Shown: positions 33,974 through 46,181, counted from the first letter of the stretch. The stretch is DNA of 64,000 nucleotides from Nitzschia sp. pyKryTriq1 (GCA_956465555.1 OY101117.1:1364001-1428000); one strand, 5' to 3'. Notes: a model not told the origin generated them from the letters alone. A program made the numbers and translations.

Positions 33974-35515
33974 TTACGTCTCAGCGCCGCCTGATCCTCC
34001 AGCTGTATCGCCTCCATTCCCACCATCTCCGTCATCCTTCTTGCGAACCCAGGTTTTTGACTGAATCATGCTGACAATCTGTTCGCGTCCACGGCCTCTT
34101 CCTCGCCCTCTTCCTCCACGGAAAAAGCCGCGACCCTGGAATCCATAACCGCCTCTGCCACCAAAGGCTGCTTGGACCATGGGAGAAGGATGATCGGCGC
34201 CATCTCCACCACCTTCGCTGGCTTGCCCTTCGGCTCCACCACCTTCGCCGCCGCCTTCAACCTGCGCTTCACCTCCGTCTTCGGATCCACGGCCACGTCC
34301 TCGGCCTCTACCGCGTCCTCTTCCTCCTCCTCTTCCACCTCGATAAGTAGGATAAGAATGATAACCGTAGCCATCATCATAGTAGCCGCCTCCATAGCCG
34401 TAGCCATCGTCGTATCCGTAGCCATCATCATATCCTTCCTCGTAGCGAGGTCGCTTAGGGCCATCTTGTCCACCTCTGCCCCTTCCTCGTCCACGGCCTC
34501 TGCCCCCGTGATCATCGGCGGTGACGAAATCAGGCTCGTCTTCCAATTCGTCGCGTGATCGGCGCTGTCCGGATATGCGGTCACCTCGGTCGCCACGACC
34601 ATCTCGGCCACCTCGTCCGAACCGACCAGCATCGCGACCTCCTCTGCCTCCCATGTCACGAGGACCACGGCCACCATGCCCCCGCCCTCCACGTCCACCA
34701 CGATCGTCCCTTCGTCGATCAAATCCATCATCACGGTCACCACGTCCACGCCCGCGGTCACCTCTGTCATCTCGACGTCGATCGTCTCGACCTCGGTCAT
34801 CTCTGCGGTCGTTGCCTCGTGCAAGCCGATCAAATGCGGCACCTTGAGCGGAGCGATTATCCCTACCATTTTTGCGGTCACCATCTCTACCACCCTTACG
34901 GTCACTATCCCTACCACCCTTGCGGTCACCATCCCTACGGTCGTTGTGACCGCGCTCCTCCTTTTTGCCGCCGCGCTTGCCTTCCTTCTCTTCGCTCTTT
35001 TCTGGCTTGCTCTTGCTGCTCTTATCTTGTTTGTTTCTACCTCCTTCTCGCGATGCTCCAAGAGCACCGGACATGGTCAACGCATTGCCTTTGTCAGACT
35101 GGAACAAGGGATCAGGATACTGGGTCACATGCAACGGCCTCTTGATAACTGTATTACGTACCTTGAGCGACACAACCCGTGTTCCGTCCTCATCAGTGGC
35201 GGACTCTTCCTTGCCATCGTTGGTTTCACCCCCATCTTCAGTATTGAGCTTTGTGATGTATGTGGCAAGCTCTTTGCCGACTTTCTTGGAGACTTCTTCG
35301 GAACAAAATCCATCAAGCTCCTTGACAATGTAGTCAACGGCTTTGGCGTTGGAAACCATAGTAAAAGTATAATCCAGAAAATCCGTAATGTCGTCGAGCC
35401 CCATACCCCCGTCCGTGGTAAAGTAAGGAATCAAGGTTATCCGCAATTCCCGACTTTCATCCTCCGTCAGCTTCCGGCTCATACAGACGGAGCCATCGTA
35501 GGAGTCGCCGGACAT
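33974..35515 (-). CDS. RNA-binding protein with PWI-like N-terminus and RD/RGG-rich tail
   Basis: Single exon, 513 residues. Seen: residues ~15-95 form a helical region (ITDFLDYTFTMVSNAKAVDY, IVKELDGFCSEEVSKKVGKE) resembling the PWI-like N-terminal fold of RBM26/RBM27 proteins. A short conserved-looking PLHVTQYPDPLF follows. The rest is low complexity: Lys/Glu, RDGDRKGGRDSDRK repeats, RDDRGRDDRR blocks, a Gly/Tyr/Asp tract (DDGYGYDDGYGYGGGYYDDG) and many RGG/GRGRG repeats. No RRM or CCCH finger is seen, unlike animal RBM26. Such composition suits RNA binding and condensate formation in the nucleus; that is inference. Long plus-strand ORFs over it are shadows of the repeats. Confidence 0.75.
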   Translation of the reverse strand: MSGDSYDGSVCMSRKLTEDESRELRITLIPYFTTDGGMGLDDITDFLDYTFTMVSNAKAVDYIVKELDGFCSEEVSKKVGKELATYITKLNTEDGGETNDGKEESATDEDGTRVVSLKVRNTVIKRPLHVTQYPDPLFQSDKGNALTMSGALGASREGGRNKQDKSSKSKPEKSEEKEGKRGGKKEERGHNDRRDGDRKGGRDSDRKGGRDGDRKNGRDNRSAQGAAFDRLARGNDRRDDRGRDDRRRDDRGDRGRGRGDRDDGFDRRRDDRGGRGGRGHGGRGPRDMGGRGGRDAGRFGRGGRDGRGDRGDRISGQRRSRDELEDEPDFVTADDHGGRGRGRGRGRGGQDGPKRPRYEEGYDDGYGYDDGYGYGGGYYDDGYGYHSYPTYRGGRGGGRGRGRGRGRGRGSEDGGEAQVEGGGEGGGAEGQASEGGGDGADHPSPMVQAAFGGRGGYGFQGRGFFRGGRGRGRGRGREQIVSMIQSKTWVRKKDDGDGGNGGDTAGGSGGAET

Positions 35516-36641
35516 CGCGATTTAAGTTTTTGGCACGAATTAACACGCAAAACAACCTTCCAACAGCCAAAGGTTTCCCACACAAAACCTGTCGAAAAGA
35601 TCGATTTATTCCGAACCTCCAACTCAGGTCACAAGAACTGTGAAACTTGAGGTGGTCGATTTATGAATAGAACTGGTGCTTTGTCCAGTTGTCTCCGAAA
35701 CGTTTCAGAACCCGACGCCATGGCCAATTGGTCAATCGCCAAACAACATGCATGCGACTATTGCGGCAGTCGACAGTCGATTGTTGTTGGCTTGTTGTTG
35801 GTGCCAAAGTCTGGACGCCTGTCCTGTTCGATTTCAAATCATCCTTTTTGATGATTTTTCGTGGTGCTCCGCGACGACGCGCTTTGTTGTGCGTGCGTTG
35901 TGGGTTGTGGGCTTTCTGTGCGCGAAAGGAGGTGCGCGTTGTGTCGTCCGGATACTCGTACATCGCGCGGCGTGGCACATCCCTCGTATTTATTGATGGT
36001 ACCTGGTACAGTACACTGTGATACCGTACCGGTAGTCAGAGGCGCAAGGTGTGGGAACGGCGGATGGACGTTCCGTGCAAGTTCAATCTCTTCATGTTGC
36101 TAACTTTGAGCTCTCTCTCTTTCTCTGGTAGACTACTCTCTGGAGTAGAGAAAAATAGTCAATTACCCTCTAGAGTCAAACTCTCTAGAGAGAGATTAAT
36201 GCCTGATTTCGGATGACATTTCGTGCCCAAATACCACACATCTCTACTCTAGAGGCGAGAGACCGAGCAAAACATAGTAGGAACAAGTCAATAGACGATA
36301 ATCACTATCCCTCCTTTCGGGGGGGGGGGGGGGTCGTCCGGCGCCGTTGTCAATACAAGAATATAACTGTATCCACAAAGAAAGAATGGAGTAGTGAGAG
36401 TCTTATCGTTGTTTGTTGTACGAATAGTAGTAGGAGCAAAGCAAGCAAGAATGGCAGCAGGACTACTACACACAGTAGTAGACAGCGACGAGATATTTAC
36501 AGTACTACTAGACGAGGAATACGAGCACCGAATCATCACGAAAGTGTAACTCCAGGCTGCGGAATGTAAGTTTAAAGGCTACTCCGCATGGACAACTTGC
36601 TTTGTTACTCCTACAGTAGTCGGGATCTCAGCATTCGCAGA
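35516..36641. other. Spacer with GTACC motifs, CTCTAGAG palindromes and poly-G
   Basis: GTACC motifs lie at 36000-36030, about 490 nt upstream of the RGG protein start. CTCTCTAGAGAG-type palindromes span 36110-36260, and a 15-nt G-run is at 36319-36333. Overlapping ORFs on both strands at 35660-36020 show no protein features. Confidence 0.6.
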
Positions 36642-37511
36642 TCACTGGTCGTTGATACTGTCTACCTCGACCGGCTTACCCGTTTCTAGTACAAGTTCGT
36701 GGATTGACTGCTGGGGACAGACAAAGGCAATTCCGGACTGTCGACTAATCCCGAAAGCCCCTCCTCTTCCAATTTTTCGGAGAGTGCTATCGAGTTTTTG
36801 ATTTCTAGTTGAGCCATCATCTTTCCCAGCTTGTTTACTACCCCTTGGATTGTTCGACGACTTTTGCAGCAGTTGCCGAGTCGTCCACTTTTTTCCCACA
36901 GATGCCGGGTCGACGGAAGGTTCTTCCTCGGCAGATTTCAATGCCCGCTTTACGATCCATCCAATCAGGTAGTAATTGATGCAAGCAAAGATAACCATGG
37001 TTGAGAAAAAGGCTACCGTCTTGTCGATCCCCGACGAGATCAAGGAAAGATTCAACGCCGTCGACCCGAACAGGGCGATAGCATACGCATAGAATTGTCC
37101 CAAGAGCGTTTTGAAGTACTTTTCTCGCGTGTTGATGCTTTCCAAACCGTATACCAGAATAGCGTGTAACAAATGCTGTGTGATGATTTGAAGTAGATAT
37201 CCAACGAAAAATGAGACTGTTTCCTTGTAGTTTGTCACAAAGTCGGGAAGTCCTTCTTGTCTGGTTAGTTCCAGGAAGATGAATCGTTCAATGAAGAAGA
37301 AACAAATATTGCCGAGATTCCCACTAACGAAGAAGCGAGCCAAGCTCGAAACTTGAAACCATCGACTGTAAAGCTTTTGTAGAACTGTTGGCTCGATGAC
37401 CTGACGTGTGGAAGCCGAAGGAGGCGCCTTCTTCAGTACTTGAGCACCTCTTTCTCTCACAAGATTTCCCAGCGACAGAGCTATCAAGCTAACGGCTGCA
37501 GGTCCTGTCAT
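36642..37511 (-). CDS. Multi-pass membrane protein, GtrA-like
   Basis: The frame is open from 37553, but the first ATG gives 289 residues starting MTGPAAVSLIALSLGN. An upstream exon is possible, since the minus-strand sequence at 37560-37713 is also open and protein-like in another frame. Seen: about four membrane segments, including RFFVSGNLGNICFFFIERFI (about 70), VSFFVGYLLQIITQHLLHA (about 110), FYAYAIALFGSTALNLSL (about 150) and AFFSTMVIFACINYYLIGWI (about 175). A hydrophilic, Lys/Ser-rich C-terminal third follows. The first segment resembles GtrA-family small flippase-like proteins. The function is not known and the match is weak. Confidence 0.6.
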   Translation of the reverse strand: MTGPAAVSLIALSLGNLVRERGAQVLKKAPPSASTRQVIEPTVLQKLYSRWFQVSSLARFFVSGNLGNICFFFIERFIFLELTRQEGLPDFVTNYKETVSFFVGYLLQIITQHLLHAILVYGLESINTREKYFKTLLGQFYAYAIALFGSTALNLSLISSGIDKTVAFFSTMVIFACINYYLIGWIVKRALKSAEEEPSVDPASVGKKWTTRQLLQKSSNNPRGSKQAGKDDGSTRNQKLDSTLRKIGRGGAFGISRQSGIAFVCPQQSIHELVLETGKPVEVDSINDQ

Positions 37512-38091
37512 ATTGAAGAGGGGAGGGAGCTTGGCACTCAACCAGCTTTCCAAGATGATTTAATTGTTTGTCGATGAATGCCATCAATGCACTATCCGTG
37601 ATCGGTGATGGTGTCAAGCAGACGAACAACCCATCATTGCCGAAACGCGTGAAGCCATACAGTAAAAGGCGACCGAAGAGAAGTGCCAGGTTGCCGGTAA
37701 TATTTCTGTACAAGATTTCAAAATACAGTAGGATCTAAGTTAGTCGTTAATATTTGGGGTTGAAAGCGAAAGCGAGGGACAAAAGCTTTGGGTGATACAA
37801 TGTCCCCCTTTATTTGGGGTCCATGGGGTCGGTCGAACCTTGGTCGAACTACATGCTTTTGGCATTTGGGTTTTGGGTGGGGATGAGGGTTGAGAGTGAG
37901 TTGAGATGTTTTGGTTAGTCTTTACTCTACTGCCTACTACAGTATGGTCTACACTTTCGGCTTTCCTCCAAGTTGGTTTCCGTGTTTTGTCCGCCTGCTA
38001 TCTTCTTCCTGGTGTTGAGAGATTCATCATTGGTGCACATTCTGATTAATCCACTAGCGAATCATCGATTCCTGGGTTTGCTGATCGGAAG
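37512..38091. other. Spacer between divergent genes
   Basis: The minus-strand half (37560-37713) may hold an unplaced first exon of the membrane protein. A repeated TTTGGGGT element occurs at about 37750-37830. No palindrome cluster is seen. Confidence 0.45.
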
Positions 38092-41000
38092 ATGCCGCTC
38101 TCGAATCCAGCCGTCGTGGCATCATTGACCGAAGGGTCGATGAACCCATTCTCTTCTATTTCATTGTCTCCAAGTAGAGACTATGCTGTTGCCGCAGCGA
38201 AGGATACGCTGAATTTGATCCGGATCGACCCCAAAGGTATTCAATCACTTCGGAAACTCAAAATCTCGCAGGTGCGTAGTCGCACGGTGGGCAAAAATCG
38301 GGTGGTTTCTGTTATTGCTCCGATCCACCCACCCATCTTTCTCAACTTGTTTTTGTTTGCAGTATTTTCAAGCTTCTGTATCAACCGAGCACAGATCCCA
38401 GGTGGGGAAAATGTATGGAGATGTTCGTGACACTTTCAAGTTGGGAGTCAAACAGGGAACACATCATTCACATACACGAAATTCAATGACGCACGGAAAT
38501 GTAACCATCACTGCGGTGGCATGGAGTCCACCCCAGATTGGAAAGGGGAGAATGCAAGGGGCTGGTGATACCGGGGAAGAAACGAAGATTAGATACAATG
38601 ACTCGTTAGTGGCGGCAGCTGGATCCAATGGAGTTATCGCGGTTTGGAATGCCAAACATGCTTTCTTCTCGGAGGGAAGTGGGGAGTCGTCAACCCTGGC
38701 AAACCAGCAACCAGAAGCAATTCTCAGTCAAGAACATACTCGAGCGGTGAATAGTCTAGCATGGCACCCAAAGCGTCCAGGTATATTGCTTTCAGCATCT
38801 CAGGTTAGTGGTGTTGGAGTCGAAATGCCGTGGTGGTATGTACTTTTGGTCTGTTCGCCATTCTTTGCTGACTGAATTCCGTGGTTTTTCTAGGATGCGA
38901 CGGTCAAACTGTGGGAAAGGCGTGAGGTGGCACCAAAACAGGGCAGAGATAATGACTCTAAGAAGCGATTCGGCTTCTTCAATATGGCGCAGAATCAGAG
39001 TAACCGAGAATATTCTTGGTTCTGCAAAGGGACTTTTGAACCCAAGAGCGAAGCCATTCGCGAGATCCAGTGGAGCAAATTCCAAGACGACGGTACGCAC
39101 GCATTTTGTCGAAACATCAATGTTTGTCATTATCTACTAACTCATGTTTCCCATTTTCCATAGTGTTTGCACTGGTAACTGTCAGCGGATCTCTGGTTGT
39201 ATACAGCATGCACGTTACCTGGAAGTCCATTGTGAAGATTGGGGCTCATGCAGGCGACGCCACGTCCTTGGATTGGCATCCGACACGACCATATGTGATC
39301 GCCACAGGGGGCTCAGGAGATCGATGTGTCAAAGGTAATAATTATCAAGGAGGAAATTTCAGTTGGTGCTGCAGGGATGCAAAGTGTTCTTACTTTTGTT
39401 ATTTTAGTTTGGAATGTTGAAAGCAGTGTCAACATGACCCCAGACGATGCCTATGCATCGACCAATTCAAACACATGGAATAGTACCACTAGCAATAGTG
39501 AAGTTTCAACAAACAGCACTCGTTCCAATGACACTGACAGATCGTCGTAAGTATGAAGACCCGGAATACATTTGTGAGCTACATATCTCCTTTTCCTAAC
39601 CGTATGCCTTCACATGTGTCCATCCCAGTCCTCCTTTGACAAGTGCTTTCGGTCACATACACTCTGGTATGACCTTGAATTCATCAAACTCGCGCACTCT
39701 TCTTACCAATCAACCCTCCAATCGATACAAATCAAGTTCTAACATGACCCAGCATGTAATAACGATTGCATCATCAGTAACAAAGGTTAGGTGGCGTCCA
39801 CCCGCCCTTGACTCAACCAATGATGGTGAAGGGAACGTGGATAGACATGATTCGATGCTCGCTGTAGCAACAGCTAGATTGACAAGTGCCGGTGGCTCTG
39901 GTGTGATTAGTCTGTGGTCTACGCACCGCCCGTTCATGCCTTTGAGTGTTGTCGAAGGACACGAAGAAGGCGCCGTTGCAGATTTTGTTTGGATGCGCAC
40001 GCCTTCGCCGGATAGTGAGAGTCAGGGAGATCGATCACAGCCCCAAAGATCCGAGTCAAAGAAGCAGCAGTACAAGGTGGACCCACGGAAGACGCGGAAA
40101 CAAGGAGGAACTCAACAGAACAATGAGACCATCTTGATCCGTTCCGGGGGGCGTGGTGATGTCGAATCTATCTTATTCGACAACAACAACAACAATAACA
40201 ACACGAAAGAGAGCGAAAACAAGGACTCTGAGGTCGCTATTTGGCAGCACGTCCTCAGCGTAGGGAGGGATGGTAAATGTATTTTACAGAGTTTTGTACG
40301 AGGTATGTGCACCCATATATCGTCATTCCATCGCAGCGTATGAGTACAGCTGACCCACTTTCTTGATTTCATCAGGTGATCGCCCAATCTCCAGGGTACC
40401 GTCGTCCTGTTTTGCATTGGCCAATCTTTCTCCGTTTCAACGAGGGTATGGGTCACTTCAGCTGTTTTCGGTTCACCAGCAGGTACCGAATGGCGCAGGA
40501 AGTGATTTTGATCTGACAGCTTTAAGACAGGATGTAATAACCGCTAAAGCACCGGGTGTCTTCAAAGAGGTGCCAATCGAAGTCAGCAGCAACTCTTTTG
40601 ATGTTGAACAAGCGACACCCGGTGGTCGACGTCTTCCCGAGACGACGCCGGAACTTGTACGTGCATCGTCGACTTTTGGCCGAAAGAGGCTGCGTGTGTG
40701 TATCTAATTGTCTGCAATTTGCGTTGAATGTGCTGCTCGTAGATTTTCAATGTTGTGGACCAAGGCCCATTAGATGAAAATGGTTTACCGTCCCCAGACA
40801 AAGAAGAGGAGGTCATTTGTGTTGCCCCGGAAGTAGTGCACCTATCACGTTTTGCTGGCTCCTACAAGCTGTACCCGGACTCTGAATGTCCGACGCGGGT
40901 GGAATTATGTCTCCACAATGGGGACGTCGCGGAGGACCTAAAATGTACATTACTGGCTCGGATGTGGAGGTCGGTTGCTGGCATGCTTAGCGGGTCAGGT

Positions 41001-41890
41001 CTAGACGAACTACCATCAACTTTTTCAGCTTTCCACCCTTCGAATGTGATGCATTTCGCCATTCTTCCCACGATCAAGTCACTTTTATTGGAACGAGCAG
41101 ATGCTGGTGATGTTCAAACATGCGTTGCTCTGTGTGAGGTGCTTCAGGTCATCGAGCCTGAAACTGGTACTCGGATCCCTGGGCTCGAACTGAATCTCGT
41201 TCGAGAATGGTATCTGGCTTACATCGACTTGCTACAGCAGATGTGCCTCTTCACCTCTGCAACCTTTCTCATCAAGAAATGTGTAGATCCTTTTATATCT
41301 GCGCTAAACCAACAGTCGACGATGTAAGTACAATTGAGCTGCCACGCAACCCAGCCGAGTATCTATCACTAACATGCGTTTGATGAAATATTTTGGTCTA
41401 CAACAGAATACACGAGTCTTGTCCAAGATGTGGAAAAGCGTTGGACCCATCGTCCTCTTCTCCATCGAGTTCATCTGCGGTACGGGTTTGTCAGAACTGC
41501 CGCCGACGGGTAGGGCTCTGCTTCCTCTGCCATGAACCAGTGAAAGGAGTTATCGTTTGGTGTCCAGGATGTGGTAAGGATCAGAATCAGCGCCTCGTTG
41601 CTTGCATTACTTCCCAATGCCTCCCAATGACAACTACTTACCTTTTTAAATTTGCTTATCTAGGACACGGTGGGCACCTGGAACATGCACTGCAGTGGTT
41701 TGGTGGGCCAAGTGGGAAAACCGTTCGGGAAGTTTGTCCGACTGGTTGTGGTCATCGGTGTAATTTGGTTCAGACAGTCAGCGCATTCCCCAGGACCGAT
41801 TCTTTGAGATGCCTTCCCACCTTCGACACCGCTACTGAAATGGGGAACAATTCGAGCCAGATGAATCTGAATCAAGCTACTGCGTCATAG
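38092..41890 (+). CDS. WDR24: WDR24/Sea2 homologue, GATOR2 (SEA) complex subunit
   Basis: A WD40 protein of the GATOR2/SEACAT complex, which signals amino acid supply to TORC1 at the lysosome or vacuole. Ten exons: 38092..38271, 38363..38803, 38894..39092, 39164..39334, 39408..39546, 39629..40302, 40376..40656, 40743..41323, 41407..41573, 41664..41890. All introns are GT-AG, short and phase-compatible, giving 1019 residues. Seen: beta-propeller repeats (VNSLAWHPKRPGILLSASQ then DATVKLWERR; SLDWHPTRPYVIATGGSGD then RCVKVWNVES). After a helical region, the C-terminal RING-like zinc module starts near residue 890 with CPRCG, CQNCRRR and FLCHEP, then WCPGCG|HGGHLEH across the last junction and CPTGCGHRC. 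This C-terminal module is the WDR24 hallmark. An Asn-rich, Ser-rich insert lies between propeller blades. Confidence 0.93.
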
Positions 41891-42706
41891 ACCAGTCTTG
41901 CTGACAGAGAACTCGTTTCATGGAGCACTCCATTAGTTGTCGCTCTTTCAATCTTGAGGAGGCGAGATTCCCAAACCACGTCTCTACGTGCTGATTTCTA
42001 ACAAGGTATTAATATACGAGCAGGTGTCTTTCAATTACATTAAAAATAATGTCTGTCCGATCTACTGAAACTAGAGAGGATGTAGAAATACTCTCTTCCG
42101 GTAGTATCTTAGTACATAATGATCTTTTCTTGCTTGCAAGCGCGCACGCCTCTCTATGCATCCTGATAAGCCCCAGAAGACACCGGTAAGCAAGGGGGCT
42201 ACTCGTATTCTTGTGACACGCATCCTCGCAGATCTGGCATCTATGTCTGGTGTTCGCGCAATATTCGGCCTGTATGTATGAGTATGGTAGACTACATAGT
42301 ACTTGTACCATTTCGGCCTGTATGTGAGTGCAGTACAGTACAAGTACAGTACCTGGTACCGGTAGTACTACGAGTAACGATTACCGGTACGTGGCCGCAC
42401 GTCGCATTTTTCTATTGGAAGATGGTATCTTGTTGTGGTTGAAGGCTCCCCCTCTGCGGTATGATACTCTCTACTCTACTGGTAGTAGAGTTACAGGAGA
42501 GAGAGAGAGCCTCTCACGGCCTTCACTTCGTCGTCTCTATCTCTCCCGGTGCCGGTAACCGGTACCGGGTACCGTACGTGTAGTCTATCGATCTGGCCAA
42601 AAAATTAGACGATGCCATCGATTTTGGAAGAGCAAACATTTGCTGACATCGCCCAGCCCACTACAACCCCCTTTTCCTGTTTAATCCCTCTACTCTAGAG
42701 CAAGAA
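41891..42706. repeat. Spacer with GTACC cluster upstream of paralogue A
   Basis: GTACC palindromes at 42335-42395 and 42545-42580 flank a CTCTACTGGTAGTAGAG/GAGAGAGAG tract (42465-42515). They lie 130-370 nt before the ATG at 42707. Minus-strand ORFs at 42009-42343 show no features. Confidence 0.7.
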
Positions 42707-44688
42707 ATGGCGGCAGTAGTGGTGGAGGCGACGACGCCTCACGCTGCAGCCCTGAAATACAAGACGAGAAACAGAAACATCAGCGATGGTGCGAGCTGTG
42801 GAAGGAACGAAGATGGAATTTCAAGCTCCTCGCATTCGCTGGAATCAGGTCCTCGCAGCCCTCGATCTCTGATATCGGAAGTTGAGCAAGATGGCTGTAA
42901 TATCTCTTGGGGGAGAACACTTGATTCTCTTCGGCCGACCAATCATTCGAAATATATATCAAAACCACTCAAGACACAGCACCATTTCTCGACGATTCAG
43001 TACGAAGTGACTACGGAGACTACCATGGATTCGAATAAGGACACGGGCCCTTCTGTCAATGACTCAAAATTGAGCACTCTAGTCGTTAATTGTGACAGTT
43101 GGTACGGAACAGTGGCGATTGGCCAAGAGGTATCGGAGCCTGGATTTTCACTCTCTCCTGAAACCCGATGCAAAACGACGCTAAAGTACTTGGAAGTGCC
43201 CATAACTCCTCCCCTATCCAAGAAAAAGAATTCTAGCAAAGGGAGATCACCCAAAAAACAACACAGAAAGCAAAGCAGAAAATTCACAGGAGACACGACA
43301 CCGCCGAACTCTCCAGTTCTACTATGGGGCGACTACGGATCGACACACAATTCTGCATCTCTACAAAAAAGAAACGAGACTTTGGATGACCCAGATAGTC
43401 CTGGACGCACGCCAAGAAGAAGATTGAAGGCAAAATTCAGATTAGACAATGCATTGTTGGGCGAAGTTGAACAAGCGACGTGGGAAGAATTACTCGTATC
43501 GACTCATGCTGAAGAGAGTCCTCAAACTGACAGTTTTTCCAGGCTGATTCTTGAAATCGCCAGCTACAATCATTCCCTGGTGGGGAAACAACGGTTATCC
43601 GACGCCAATCCTTTGGTGACTTGTGCCGGAGGCTCCTTTCTCGGTCGATTCCACGCAACTTATTCCAAAAGGAAAGAGCAAGATGATGGAAGTGAACAAG
43701 GATTGGAATCTGTTTCTAGGATGTTGTTCGACGACGATGATTCATTTCAAAGCGTATATTCGGATATAATCGACATGGGTGGCGAACTAGAAGAGCAAAA
43801 AAGCAAATGTCGTCTTCTTCGCTTTGCCGATGAACAAGGCCTACCCATCGCGAAGATTAAAGTTGTCGGAGATGAAAATGATCCCTACGCTTCGAGTCGG
43901 ATCATTGTGCTTTTCTTGGATCCAGTTGCAAAGAAGTTTGAGTTCATGCAAGGAAATTTTTCTCACAAGGCACGCCCAACTGTCTCTGATTTGCTACTGC
44001 AACTCCCAGGATTCGCCACCGAAGAAAAATTCCGAGAGCAGGAATTCGTATCGATGTACGGTACATCCGATGGACCACGACAGCTTGCTCCAAAGGATCC
44101 ATTACACGAATTGAATCTCGGCAAGCGAGAAGTTGCCGTAGCCGTCATGAAGGGAGCTTCTGGTGAACGACTCGTGAAAGATGCCGCTCCACTCCTTACG
44201 AACAAGACAATCATGAGAGCAGTGAGTATGGACACAGAATGGTTTACTAATACCTTTTCATATGTGCTCAACCATCAGCGTCTCGTTCGTTATAGGTTAG
44301 AAAGGCTAGTCGAATTGGGCGTGGCTTAAAATACATCAAAAGTATGGATGAAATGGTGCAGGAAGCGTCTGAAGCAGCCACCGAGGCAACCGATGTGGCG
44401 ACTCCTCCTGTTCTGGACAATAATTGTACTTCCGACGAAGGGTTTGAGCAAGACGATCTGACAAAGTATCCAAAGAAGAAGCCATACCCAGCACCGGTTG
44501 TAAGAATATACGAGAACACTCAGGATCAAGAAGTTCCCAATCTAGACAATTTTGAAGATTTTCATGATGCCAAATGGCATGACGATGGTCGAGGGTCGGA
44601 AGAAGAACCCCGTCGCGTGATGAAATATTTACATGCTGCAATTTGGGCAACGATTGGGATTGCAAACACCATTACCAATTCATCATAG
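42707..44688 (+). CDS. RxxFADE family protein, paralogue A
   Basis: Exons 42707..44221 and 44296..44688 (74-nt GT-AG intron, phase 0) give 635 residues. No named domain is recognised. It is clearly homologous to the gene at 62109-63767. Shared landmarks are LRFADEQGLPI (about 370), a strand-rich block IIVLFLDPVAKKFEFMQGNF that could be a ubiquitin-like fold, VSDLLLQLPG, FREQEFVS, and APLLTNKTIMRA|VRKASRIGRGLKYIKSMDE, the last restored by splicing. The N-terminal half is Ser/Thr/Lys-rich and disordered, with TPPNSPVLLWGDYGS. The C-terminus ends in a hydrophobic segment (YLHAAIWATIGIANTI) that could act as a tail anchor. It is probably a diatom-specific family. Confidence 0.82.
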
Positions 44689-46181
44689 AATTCCAAGATG
44701 ACTCTAGCTCGAGCGCTAGTAGCGATGCTCAGTTACCTGTACCGGGACATTTTTCTATGAAACCTAGCTAGACTACAGTACAGTACCAGTACCGGTACCG
44801 GTACCTGTACCGGTAGGTTCGGCCGGTACCGGTACGGTGGTAGCAATACTCGTCGACTAATCGGAGCATCCGCGCCCCGCAGAACGGGAGGCGTACCGAC
44901 CGTACAAGTACAGTACTCGTTCCGGTACCTGGTACTAATAATAATAATAATAACACAAAGATTAATACTTTATTTTCACAGTATTGCCCATAAGGAGCTG
45001 AATGCGCGCCTATTGTCCAAGAAGTAGTCTCGCCGTCTACGGGGATAGGACGCTCGCAAGCGACTGTGCGCTTGTCTTGATATATAGATATAGATATAGA
45101 TTAGTCCACTTCGGTGGGAGCCGGTGGGCCCGGGACTTGAGTAGCTTGTAACCAGAGTAATTTGGCGTCGATGGGTTCTGCTTGTACACGTGCGCAAGAT
45201 CGGCGGGAGAAGTAACGTGATAGGTGTGGGTTGGGATTGAGGGTGTGGTTGTGCCAAGTAGTGGCGATTTTCTGGTTTGCTTCATCGTGTGCGGCAGCCC
45301 GAATCAGAGAGTCCGGTGAGTCCATAATACGTCGTCGGTGGTTCCAGAGTTCCCATGGAATGCGATCATGCGCACATCCCGTGTTGTTTATTTGTCCCTG
45401 GGTAGACATGGGGTAGACCAGGTACCGTACTCGAACAGTCGTAGACAAGCACTACCAAGTATCGGTACGTACGTACCTGCCAGAGGCGGCGGACGGACCT
45501 GCGCAATTTGAGTTACAGTACATAAAGTACCGGGTACCGGTACCTGTACCGGTACCCTGACCGTTGACCGTGCGTGCGTTCGTTGACCGACGATGACGAC
45601 TCGTACGATCAATTCTTTGGATTCGTCTGTACGGCGTTTTGAAGCGCGATTTTGTTGTATTTGCATCCTAATCTGCCGTCATTTTATAACTTTAAAATTA
45701 AAACGACGGCCTTTCGTCGCTGCTGCGAACGTGGAACAAACCACGCTTCGCACCTATTCTATGTACTCAGTACTCAGTACCAGGTACAGTACAGTGCCGG
45801 TAGTGATGGCGTAACGGAACCAAACAGTCCTTCTGTCGACCGCTTTTAAAATGATTTGCGCTTATCCTGGCTTCCTCGAACCACAGGATTTGTGGACGGC
45901 GCGATATCAAAAAATGACGTCAGCCAGTTCAAGTATCCAATGATTCGTGGTGTCATCGACGACCCTCCGACATGATGGTACAGGTAGCAGTATGTAGAAA
46001 GATCGGCTGGATGTGAAGTTGCAAGCGCGTATTTACGGGTAACAAGGAGAAAGGACGGTCGGTAGTGTCACCAAATCGGCAGTTATCAAGTTCCCCTGTC
46101 GTCCATCAAGTTTGCGTATCACGTCAAAAAGTTTTGATACTCTGTTGCTACAGTAGTAGCAATTGAAAAGAAATAGTCAAT
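44689..46181. repeat. 1.5-kb spacer with GTACC clusters
   Basis: GTACC clusters lie at 44770-44840, 44920-44935, 45460-45560 and 45770-45800. AATAAT (44938-44952) and ATAGAT (45078-45100) microsatellites also occur. One small minus-strand gene candidate (45101-45409) lies inside and is listed separately. Confidence 0.7.
45101..45409 (-). CDS. Small hypothetical protein
   Basis: The ORF of 102 residues starts at the ATG at 45409 (MSTQGQINNTGC). Its composition is unlike the surrounding repeats: Trp/His/Arg-containing motifs HDRIPWELWNHRRRIMDS, HDEANQKIATTWHNH and HLSRYFSRRSCARVQ. A GTACC cluster lies 50-150 nt upstream, as for several other genes here. I recognise no family. Size and charge would suit a small mitochondrial or accessory protein, but that is a guess. 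Confidence 0.45.
   Translation of the reverse strand: MSTQGQINNTGCAHDRIPWELWNHRRRIMDSPDSLIRAAAHDEANQKIATTWHNHTLNPNPHLSRYFSRRSCARVQAEPIDAKLLWLQATQVPGPPAPTEVD

Noticed and set aside
34172-35650. Long plus-strand ORFs over the RGG protein gene
   Set aside because: They arise from the repetitive RGG/RD codons read backwards. Their His/Pro/Ser/Val-rich translations are typical shadows of such repeats.
35663-36021. Overlapping ORFs on both strands between two genes
   Set aside because: All three frames are open only because stops are rare in this GC-rich stretch, and there is no protein character.
37489-37713. 74-codon minus-strand frame as a certain first exon of the GtrA-like gene
   Set aside because: It is protein-like, but no consensus intron of normal size links it in phase to the downstream frame. 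It is left as a possibility only.
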